Positions 6,534 to 11,895 of a DNA stretch of 11,895 bases are shown here, piece by piece. Origin of the DNA: Saprospiraceae bacterium UBA7328 (GTDB taxonomy: Bacteria; Bacteroidota; Bacteroidia; Chitinophagales; Saprospiraceae); assembly GCA_002471345.1 (NCBI GenBank), contig DKPS01000214.1, positions 1 to 11,895 on the forward strand. Direction: 5' to 3'. The position numbers were made by a program, and so were the translations under genes. A model generated the notes under the pieces. It was not told where the DNA came from, did not search any database, and saw only the letters and a program-made list of their open reading frames with translations. Position 1 is the stretch's first letter; the number at the start of each line of letters is the position of its first letter.

Positions 6534-7353
6534 TCAGTCGAGTTATAAGATAAGTAAGCTCATCACTAATGAATATAGCACTTCATTTTCTACAGGTATA
6601 TACCTATTTGATTCCAAAACTAGGCCCACAATTTATGCCATATATGGATTTGTCAGATATGCTGATGAAATAGTCGATACCTTCAATGACTATAATCAAA
6701 GTGAATTGTTAACCAAATTCATCCAAGATTATGAGTTTGCTTTAAAAGAGAAAATCAGCCTGAATCCAATTTTAAACTCATTTCAAGAAGTAGTAAATAA
6801 ATTTGGACTTCATACTCTTGTAAATAGTTTTCTGGAAAGCATGAAAATGGATCTAGAAAAAAGTACGTACTTAAATAAAGAGGAGTTAGAAAAATATATC
6901 TACGGATCAGCGGATGTAGTTGGGTTAATGTGTTTGAAAGTATTTGTAAAGGGAGATGAGAAAGAATACCAAAAGCTAAGTCCATATGCTATGAAGCTTG
7001 GGTCCGCATTTCAAAAAGTTAACTTTCTGAGAGATATTAAACATGATAAGGACCATTTGGGCCGCTCATACTTCCCAGAGGTCAACTTTGATTGTTTCTC
7101 TGAAGAACAAAAAAGATTAATAATAGAAGACATTAAAGAAGATTTTAATCAGGCAGTAATAGGGATCAAGCAGCTCCCCTCTAACTGTAGATTAGGTGTA
7201 TATGTAGCTTATAAATACTATCTTTCGTTACTAAATAAAATATCTGTTAATCCTGCAGAACAAGTGCTAAATAAAAGAACGAGAATACCGAATTATATAA
7301 AATTATACTTACTCAATAAAGCGTACATCAGGTACCAGATAAATGCTTTATAA
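6517..7353 (+). CDS. crtB: Phytoene synthase CrtB
   Basis: A 278-residue squalene/phytoene synthase family enzyme that condenses two molecules of GGPP head-to-head to give phytoene, the first committed carotenoid step. Both aspartate-rich substrate-Mg2+ motifs are intact: D50-E-I-V-D54 in the YGFVRYADEIVD segment, and D173-x3-D177 in NFLRDIKHD, followed by GRSYFP. The length is that of typical Bacteroidota CrtB. The ATG at 6517 lies within the last codons of crtI (17-base overlap) and the stop is 7 bases before crtZ, so it is an internal operon gene. The enzyme is expected to be cytoplasmic and loosely membrane-associated. No GGPP synthase gene is in the window, so its substrate must come from elsewhere in the genome. 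Confidence 0.95.
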   Translation: MKEIFDQSSYKISKLITNEYSTSFSTGIYLFDSKTRPTIYAIYGFVRYADEIVDTFNDYNQSELLTKFIQDYEFALKEKISLNPILNSFQEVVNKFGLHTLVNSFLESMKMDLEKSTYLNKEELEKYIYGSADVVGLMCLKVFVKGDEKEYQKLSPYAMKLGSAFQKVNFLRDIKHDKDHLGRSYFPEVNFDCFSEEQKRLIIEDIKEDFNQAVIGIKQLPSNCRLGVYVAYKYYLSLLNKISVNPAEQVLNKRTRIPNYIKLYLLNKAYIRYQINAL

Positions 7354-7360
7354 ACTTTAA

Positions 7361-7825
7361 ATGATGGAATATCTTGCTTTTTTTGCTGTAACAATATCGA
7401 TTTTTCTTTTTATGGAAATCGTTACATGGTGTACTCACAGGTACGTGATGCATGGTTTTCTTTGGTACCTACATGAAGATCATCACCAACCGAGATATAA
7501 TGGAATATTCGAAAAGAACGATATCTTTTTTGTGATTTTTGCCGTCCCTAGTATTATGTTTTTCTATTATGGACTAGAACCTCTCTTAAATTATAAATTT
7601 TTTATTGGCTTAGGTATATTGTTCTATGGAATTGCCTACTTCTTAGTTCATGATGTTATAATTCATAGAAGATTTAGTTGGTTTACTAATATCAGATCAC
7701 CCTATCTAAAAGGGTTACGCAAAGGTCATAAAGTACATCACAAACATCTGGGCAAAGAAGATGGTGAATGTTTTGGTATGCTCTATGTACCTCTAAAATA
7801 CTTTCAAGATTACTACAAGAAATGA
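7361..7825 (+). CDS. crtZ: Beta-carotene hydroxylase CrtZ
   Basis: A 154-residue integral membrane di-iron hydroxylase of the fatty-acid-hydroxylase superfamily that adds hydroxyls to the beta-ionone rings of beta-carotene, giving zeaxanthin via cryptoxanthin. All four histidine clusters are present: H26-x4-H31, H38-x2-H41-H42, H97-x4-H102 and H123-x2-H126-H127. Hydrophobic segments at about residues 4-22, 55-72 and 80-96 fit membrane insertion. Two adjacent ATG codons open the gene (MME); either could be used. It begins 7 bases after crtB and its TGA overlaps the cyclase ATG as ATGA (7822-7825), a coupling signature. The presence of CrtZ with no ketolase in the window makes zeaxanthin the likely end product of this locus. 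Confidence 0.95.
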   Translation: MMEYLAFFAVTISIFLFMEIVTWCTHRYVMHGFLWYLHEDHHQPRYNGIFEKNDIFFVIFAVPSIMFFYYGLEPLLNYKFFIGLGILFYGIAYFLVHDVIIHRRFSWFTNIRSPYLKGLRKGHKVHHKHLGKEDGECFGMLYVPLKYFQDYYKK

Positions 7826-8508
7826 GACAATTCGGATATCTCATTATAGATTTGGGATGTCTCATCATCCCTTTTATTGCAAGCTTTTATTCTCCTCGAC
7901 CATTTTATAAATACTGGAAAGCCTTTTTCTTTTCCTGTTCAGCTGTGTTAATACCGTTTGTGATATGGGACAGTATCTTTACTGCGCAAGGGATATGGGG
8001 ATTCAATTCTGATTATTTGACTGGAGTTCACTTTTTGAATCTTCCAATAGAAGAAGTACTCTTTTTCATTTGTATACCATATGCCTGTGTATTCACCTAT
8101 TTTGCTTTTAAGTATCTATTTCCCAATAACCCATTAGGAAAAGCGCACAAGTCCATCACTTTTATTTTTCTGCTGATATCATTGCTTTTTATCATCATCG
8201 GTTGGAACAAGTTGTATACTTTTTATACAGGGTTATTTACGTTTTCTATGCTTATATTTTGTCTTTGGAAGAAAGTAAATATGGGGTTCTTATACTTTAC
8301 CTATTTTAGCATAATTCCTTTTTTCATTCTTAGCAATGGCCTTCTAACCGGCTCATTATTAGAAAATCCTATAGTGTGGTATAATGACTTTGAAAATCTG
8401 GATATAAGAATAATTACAATCCCCATAGAAGACTTCATCTATGCGCTGCTGTTAATTGCTTTGAATATTATGTTATTCGATAAATATTCTAAGTCAACTC
8501 CTAAATAG
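7822..8508 (+). CDS. crtYcd: Lycopene cyclase, CrtYcd-type (fused lycopene cyclase domains)
   Basis: A 228-residue polytopic membrane protein of the lycopene cyclase domain family, unrelated to the FAD-containing CrtY of proteobacteria. It cyclises the ends of lycopene to beta-carotene. About seven hydrophobic segments are visible. The two half-domains each carry a PxE-E/D signature: PIEE at 75-78 and PIED at 201-204; the first half also has WD49-50 and GIWGFN (57-62). The size fits a fusion of the CrtYc and CrtYd halves known as separate subunits in actinobacteria. The frame is open back to an ATG at 7768, but ATG 7822 is preferred because it overlaps the crtZ stop by ATGA and starts right at the first membrane helix. 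It is the last gene of the operon. Confidence 0.92.
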   Translation: MRQFGYLIIDLGCLIIPFIASFYSPRPFYKYWKAFFFSCSAVLIPFVIWDSIFTAQGIWGFNSDYLTGVHFLNLPIEEVLFFICIPYACVFTYFAFKYLFPNNPLGKAHKSITFIFLLISLLFIIIGWNKLYTFYTGLFTFSMLIFCLWKKVNMGFLYFTYFSIIPFFILSNGLLTGSLLENPIVWYNDFENLDIRIITIPIEDFIYALLLIALNIMLFDKYSKSTPK

Positions 8509-8536
8509 TAACTCCAATCCAACTTCTTAAGATGAG

Positions 8537-8582
8537 AAATCAATAATTCTTAATAATAGGGTCGGTATGAATTGATTTTTTG
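8537..8582. terminator. Weak inverted repeat in the convergent gap after the carotenoid operon
   Basis: AAATCAAT (8537-8544) and ATTGATTT (8571-8578) are an exact 8-bp inverted repeat with a 26-base loop, followed by TTTTG. It lies between the cyclase stop and the converging TetR gene, where a terminator is expected. The long loop and low GC make it a weak candidate; nothing better is visible in this 109-base gap. Confidence 0.25.
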
Positions 8583-8617
8583 TATTTCGATTATTCCTAG
8601 TACTTCAAAGTGATTTA

Positions 8618-9193
8618 CTAATTAATAAAAGACATTTCTTCATCAATATACTGCCGTAATTCCTCTTTAGGCTTCAGTTTGTATAAGATACTCAAACTAA
8701 ATATTACGCCTAAGAGATATTGTGCATAATCGTCAATTTTATTTCTATCTTTTATCTGACCTAGAGCATGAGCTTTCTCCAGAACAACCTTATAACTGTC
8801 TTCTAAAACAGTCATATAATCATCATAGCGCTTAACAACATTGTCATTTTCATTTCTTAATTCTACCACTGTATTGACCATGAGACAGCTCCTTGGAAAG
8901 GTTTTGTCCAGTAATGCATCAATCAACGTGTAAAAAAAATATTTGAGAGAATCCAGACCTTCAGTCGTCTCTCTGAGCTGACTTAAAAAAGGATCAGAAT
9001 AGTTCGATGTATAATAATCTAGAGAATCCAGAAACAAGTCGTCTTTAGAGTACTTGTTATAAATAGTAGATGGACTAATGCTGAGATATTCAGACAGTTC
9101 TTTGACTGACACTCCTTTAAAACCCTTCAGCCAAAACAATTCCTGGGCTTTCTCTACTAACTCTTCATAGCTGTTATTAAGAACTCTGGCCAT
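8618..9193 (-). CDS. TetR/AcrR family regulator A
   Basis: A 191-residue TetR-type repressor. The N-terminal DNA-binding domain has a helix-turn-helix at about 28-48 (VSVKELSEYLSISPSTIYNKY) followed by SKDDLF. The C-terminal ligand and dimer domain carries RSCLMVNTVVEL (101-112), resembling the GCL-VN-a-EL motif of TetR groups such as AcuR and NemR; Cys103 sits at the place of the conserved Cys. Sensing of an electrophile or small metabolite is therefore a family-based guess. The gene starts one base after the stop of regulator B, so the two are co-transcribed and probably translationally coupled. It converges with the carotenoid operon. Stop is TAG. Its target is unknown; either the SRPBCC gene or the palindromes before the carotenoid operon could be bound. 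Confidence 0.88.
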   Translation of the reverse strand: MARVLNNSYEELVEKAQELFWLKGFKGVSVKELSEYLSISPSTIYNKYSKDDLFLDSLDYYTSNYSDPFLSQLRETTEGLDSLKYFFYTLIDALLDKTFPRSCLMVNTVVELRNENDNVVKRYDDYMTVLEDSYKVVLEKAHALGQIKDRNKIDDYAQYLLGVIFSLSILYKLKPKEELRQYIDEEMSFIN

Positions 9194-9194
9194 G

Positions 9195-9749
9195 TTATGA
9201 TGTAATTACTTTAATTCCGTTATGTATATACTTTTCTCGTTCAGCAGGTGTATGAATGAGGCAGAAACTCATAGATGTACAGTACAAGCCCAACAAATGT
9301 CGAGCGCGTACAGCTGCATCTTTATTTTTGTAATTGTTCTTTGTTAACAATGCGACGAACATATTTTTGATGTCATTCAAAAAATTATCGACAAATTGAT
9401 TGACCTCTTTATCGCTGTCAGCAAGCTCCGTACCTATATGAATGATATAACATCCAAGGATAGGTCTAGTCTCTTCTAAGAATGATAGGTAAAATCGTTT
9501 CAAAATAGAAACCAAGTTTCCGTCAGATAAAAGAATTGACAATTGATCCTTAGTATATCTCTCCCGATATAATTTCAAGGATTGATACAAAATTCCTTCT
9601 TTATTCGAAAATTCGTGATATAATGAAAATCGATTCACTCCAGTAGTTTCTACAATTTCATTAATAGAACAACCATTGAATCCTTTGTTCCAAAAGAGAG
9701 GAATGGACTTTTCCAAAACTCGATTTACATTATATTCTTTGTATCTCAC
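9195..9749 (-). CDS. TetR/AcrR family regulator B
   Basis: A 184-residue TetR-type regulator, a diverged relative of its neighbour. The helix-turn-helix lies at about 28-47 (SINEIVETTGVNRFSLYHEF) with the usual SNKEGIL after it. The C-terminal domain has ILGCYIIHIGTELA (97-110), with Cys100 aligning with Cys103 of regulator A. Shared features of the pair are F-W-x-KGF-x-G before the HTH and the Cys motif plus E-L after it, while the rest differs. The stop codon TAA is separated from the next ATG by a single base. Upstream, 115 bases separate it from the SRPBCC gene on the same strand; I see no clear TAnnTTTG there. Adjacent TetR paralogues may form heterodimers, but that is conjecture. Confidence 0.87.
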   Translation of the reverse strand: MRYKEYNVNRVLEKSIPLFWNKGFNGCSINEIVETTGVNRFSLYHEFSNKEGILYQSLKLYRERYTKDQLSILLSDGNLVSILKRFYLSFLEETRPILGCYIIHIGTELADSDKEVNQFVDNFLNDIKNMFVALLTKNNYKNKDAAVRARHLLGLYCTSMSFCLIHTPAEREKYIHNGIKVITS

Positions 9750-9864
9750 AATTTACTTTGTGGTTAAAGACCCACTCGACCAAGTTATTAAAAATGTGGT
9801 AAAGCGTTGTCTTCTATGAATAGATCAAAATTCAATAAACCATAATCTGAAAAGAATAAAATCC

Positions 9865-10287
9865 TTAATTCTCGCTTTTGATCACGTTTTCTAAAGATTC
9901 TATTATCACATTATAGAATCCTTCAAAGAGTTTTATCATCTCTGGTTCCGCTTCTGCTGAGCATTCAAATTCACATCCCCAAGTGATCTTACAATTGCTA
10001 TCATCTTGTGCACTTACATTTATGGTACTCACATAACATTCTATAGGGAAAGGTCCATCTGTAATGGCATACTGCATCTCCATACGGTCATCTTCTACAA
10101 AATTAAGGACCTCATGAATGGCCACCCCTTCTGGAAGGTAACATGTACGAGTTGCTCCAGCTCCCTCACCATTAGTTATAGATTTTTCAATAGGAGAATA
10201 AGCCTCAATTCCTTTGAAAGATGAAAGTTTATTCCATGCCTTAGCTCCTGGTACTGAGATTGTTTTGCTTACGATTACTTCTGTCAT
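9865..10287 (-). CDS. SRPBCC (START/polyketide cyclase-like) domain protein
   Basis: A 140-residue soluble protein with the helix-grip pattern of the SRPBCC superfamily: an opening strand VIVSKTISVPGAKAWNKL, a helix and SPI segment, successive beta strands (TRTCYLPEG, HEVLNFVEDDRMEMQYAI, ITWGCEFEC) and a long C-terminal helix (MIKLFEGFYNVIIESLENVI). Such proteins bind hydrophobic ligands in a deep pocket; no ligand can be named. The frame is open back to an ATG at 10320, but ATG 10287 is chosen because the preceding residues (MQSFLKQKKII) are not part of the fold and derive from an A-rich leader. No signal peptide is present. It lies 115 bases upstream of the TetR pair on the same strand and is divergent from the DUF6090-like gene at 10484. 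It could be a target or partner of the TetR regulators. Confidence 0.82.
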   Translation of the reverse strand: MTEVIVSKTISVPGAKAWNKLSSFKGIEAYSPIEKSITNGEGAGATRTCYLPEGVAIHEVLNFVEDDRMEMQYAITDGPFPIECYVSTINVSAQDDSNCKITWGCEFECSAEAEPEMIKLFEGFYNVIIESLENVIKSEN

Positions 10288-10458
10288 AATTATTTTTTTT
10301 TGTTTTAAGAATGACTGCAAGGTAGTTGGCCTTTTGAAGGAATAAAATAATAGCGTTCAGATATTCCGATATGGCATGGAGTAGCTGCCATCTTCTACTT
10401 GTTGAAATGGAATTAAATTTCAAGCAGAAAAGTCACTATGTATAAGAATATGCCATTG

Positions 10459-10481
10459 CTTATTCATCTTTAATGGATAAG
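10459..10481 (+). promoter_or_regulatory. Hairpin immediately before the copy-5 start codon
   Basis: CTTATTCAT (10459-10467) and ATGGATAAG (10473-10481) pair as nine base pairs (one G-U) around a 5-base loop, ending 2 bases before the ATG at 10484. The loop-side sequence CATCTTTA resembles the TATCTTTG/A elements before the copies at 267 and 3103. It could be an operator or an mRNA structure limiting ribosome access. AT-rich chance pairing is possible. Confidence 0.35.
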
Positions 10482-10483
10482 TT

Positions 10484-11206
10484 ATGATTACCATTTTTCG
10501 AAAAATCAGGAAGACTTTGATAGAATCCGATGCTTCAGGAAAATACTCCGTGTATGCTGTAGGAGAAGTCTTCCTATTAGTCATAGGAATTCTCATCGCT
10601 CTTCAAATCAATAATTGGAATGAAGAAAAACAAAAAAATAAAAGAGAACTTCTTCTTCTCAATGAGCTTGTTGGAAACTTAGAAACGAATGTGCTGAATT
10701 TGAATATGGACATCGAAGTCCAAATGCGGTCTGCTGATGTAATAGATTTTCTAATTGAGCATCTGGACAATCAAAAACCCTATTTTGACTCTATGGCCTA
10801 TTTTTTCTCAATGTCAGATTTTGCACCAGACGTAATTCTAGCCTCATCGGCCTTTGAGACCCTCAAGTCATCAGGGCTGGAATTGATAAAATCACCACCT
10901 CTCCGGACAGAAATAATTAATCTATTTGAAGTTACCTATCCTTATCTGCTTCAAGAGACTAAGCGACTTGAAGATCAAGTATGGCCTGCAGTTGTCGTCC
11001 CCATGATTCAGAAACATTTTAGAGAAGAGAAGAATAAATATATTCCTGTCAATTATGATGCTTTGCTTAATGATATTGAATTCACAAATATGCTCAGCAA
11101 AAGAGGAAGGATGAGGAAAAGTTCGACAGAGCAAAAAAGAGAGTCAAAAGCAAAAACTGAAAGAATTATTGATTTGATTAAAGAAGAAATAGAAAGAAGA
11201 ACTTAG
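10484..11206 (+). CDS. DUF6090-like membrane-anchored protein, copy 5
   Basis: A 240-residue family member. Residues 1-20 are basic (MITIFRKIRKTLIES), 21-42 form the membrane span (VYAVGEVFLLVIGILIALQ) with Gly27-Glu28, and 41-47 read QINNWNE. The second motif F124-E-T-L-K-S-S-G131-L-E-L-I is the clearest of the set and falls at the same residue numbers as in the copy at 3930. The C-terminus is strongly basic and helical (RGRMRKSSTEQKRESKAK, then RIIDLIKEEIERR), more so than its relatives. Expected topology is single-pass inner membrane with a periplasmic C-terminal domain. Its TAG stop is 5 bases before the next copy, so these two are an operon pair and could form a complex. The 196-base region before it separates it from the divergent SRPBCC gene. 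Confidence 0.86.
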   Translation: MITIFRKIRKTLIESDASGKYSVYAVGEVFLLVIGILIALQINNWNEEKQKNKRELLLLNELVGNLETNVLNLNMDIEVQMRSADVIDFLIEHLDNQKPYFDSMAYFFSMSDFAPDVILASSAFETLKSSGLELIKSPPLRTEIINLFEVTYPYLLQETKRLEDQVWPAVVVPMIQKHFREEKNKYIPVNYDALLNDIEFTNMLSKRGRMRKSSTEQKRESKAKTERIIDLIKEEIERRT

Positions 11207-11211
11207 AAACC

Positions 11212-11895
11212 ATGTTGACTCTATTCAGAAAAATCAGAAAGTCATTTATCGAATCAGGTGCAGTGAAAAAATACCTTCTCTATGCATTTGGTGAAATCGC
11301 TCTAGTGGTCATTGGAATCCTAATTGCCTTGCAGATCAGTCTTTGGAATGAATCGAAAAAGGACAGGAGAGCTGAGAATGAAGCCCTTATAAACCTTAAA
11401 CTTGAATTTGATGAAAATCAAAAAAGAATGGCATTCCTAATGGATGTCAAACAGCATCAAGAGGATGAATGTCGTGCTTATTTAGAATTGGTAACTAACA
11501 ATGAAGTTCCAATTGACGAAAAAATAAAAGCTGATCCTCCTAATACTTTTGCCGGAACATGGGGAGCGACAAATACTGTATTACAAAGCCTTCAAAATAC
11601 AGGAGGTATTGAAAAAATTCAGAATGATTCATTAAAATTTCTATTGAATCATTGGCCTGTTCTGGTCAATCGATATGTGCAGCGGGAAAAGAGGTTTGAG
11701 GATGAATTGAATGATTTGTTCTTATTCGAAAATGACAGAATTCCTAGAAACATTGTAAATCCTGGTACGCACAGAGACATATGGCCTGGAGACTACTTAC
11801 CTAACGATATGAATATTCTTCGTGATTCTTTAATAAAAGAACTAATTGTTGACTTCAGATATCAGAATTTCATATCCACTATGGCAAACACCCTT
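11212..11895 (+). CDS. DUF6090-like membrane-anchored protein, copy 6 (3' truncated by window edge)
   Basis: An open frame starts at ATG 11212 and runs without a stop to the end of the window, giving 228 residues so far. The N-terminus MLTLFRKIRKSFIESGAVKK is basic; the span at 21-42 is LLYAFGEIALVVIGILIALQ; the border motif is QISLWNE instead of QINNWNE. The second motif is V123-LQSLQNT-G131-G-I-E-K-I, with Gly131 at the same position as in copies 4 and 5. The domain after it is rich in Trp, Asn and Asp. Other copies end at 240-255 residues, so only about 10-30 residues should be missing. It starts 5 bases after the previous copy and is probably co-translated with it. Confidence 0.88.
   Translation, partial: MLTLFRKIRKSFIESGAVKKYLLYAFGEIALVVIGILIALQISLWNESKKDRRAENEALINLKLEFDENQKRMAFLMDVKQHQEDECRAYLELVTNNEVPIDEKIKADPPNTFAGTWGATNTVLQSLQNTGGIEKIQNDSLKFLLNHWPVLVNRYVQREKRFEDELNDLFLFENDRIPRNIVNPGTHRDIWPGDYLPNDMNILRDSLIKELIVDFRYQNFISTMANTL

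Noticed and set aside
6755..6985. Minus-strand open frame inside crtB
   Set aside because: Antisense shadow of an intact phytoene synthase; low-complexity Leu/Tyr-rich product.
7768..7821. ATG 7768 as start of the lycopene cyclase
   Set aside because: It would overlap crtZ by 58 bases and add non-membrane residues; ATG 7822 gives the standard ATGA overlap and the expected first helix.
10006..10423. Short open frames on both strands over and beside the SRPBCC gene (10006-10224 plus, 10241-10423 minus)
   Set aside because: The plus frame is antisense to the SRPBCC coding region; the minus frame overlaps its start and runs into an A-rich leader. Neither product resembles a protein family.
10922..11134. 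Minus-strand open frame inside the copy-5 gene
   Set aside because: Antisense to a supported gene, with no independent start signal or motif.
1..11895. CRISPR arrays, tRNA or rRNA genes, insertion sequences
   Set aside because: No regularly spaced repeats, no cloverleaf-like segments, no transposase frames or terminal inverted repeats with target duplications were seen on either strand.

Overview
The window looks like a chromosomal segment of an AT-rich member of the Bacteroidota, probably a marine Cytophagales or Flavobacteriia species. The support is: TAnnTTTG-type promoter elements, little sign of Shine-Dalgarno sequences, a crtI-crtB-crtZ-crtY carotenoid operon in the order familiar from this phylum, a Lacal_2735-like small protein, and a cluster of DUF6090-like membrane proteins. 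I cannot name the genus from sequence alone.

Layout. Positions 1-4658 hold four DUF6090-like genes, all on the plus strand (one is only a C-terminal fragment at the left edge). A secreted S9 prolyl-oligopeptidase-like gene sits between the first full copy and the next two. That peptidase is broken by one in-frame TAG exactly where the codon before the catalytic serine should be; everything on both sides of it is intact. Positions 4700-4748 form a compact regulatory knot: a long AT-rich hairpin, two 11-bp palindromes and a TTTG-N21-TATTTTTG promoter overlap each other. Positions 4851-8508 are one tight operon: a 57-residue Lacal_2735-like protein, then CrtI, CrtB, CrtZ and a CrtYcd-type lycopene cyclase. 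Positions 8618-10287 are on the minus strand: an SRPBCC-domain protein and two adjacent TetR-family regulators one base apart. Positions 10484-11895 return to the plus strand with two more DUF6090-like genes, the last running off the right edge.

How the genes work together. CrtB makes phytoene from two GGPP, CrtI desaturates it to lycopene, the cyclase makes beta-carotene and CrtZ hydroxylates it to zeaxanthin. GGPP synthase is not in the window. Start-stop overlaps (17 bp crtI/crtB, 4 bp crtZ/crtYcd) point to a single coupled transcript. The two TetR proteins each carry a Cys-containing motif after the DNA-binding domain, like that of electrophile-sensing TetR regulators; their targets are unknown.

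The least explained part is the set of six DUF6090-like genes flanking the pigment cluster. They share a nearly constant 47-residue N-terminus (basic helix plus one membrane span containing a Gly-Glu pair and ending in a QINNWNE-like motif), and a second motif about 80 residues later at almost the same residue number, while the rest of the sequence is highly divergent. Two copies also share a promoter-like TATCTTT element placed so close to the ATG that leaderless transcripts are plausible. No RNA genes, insertion sequences or CRISPR arrays were seen, and no gene-free stretch exceeds 300 bases.
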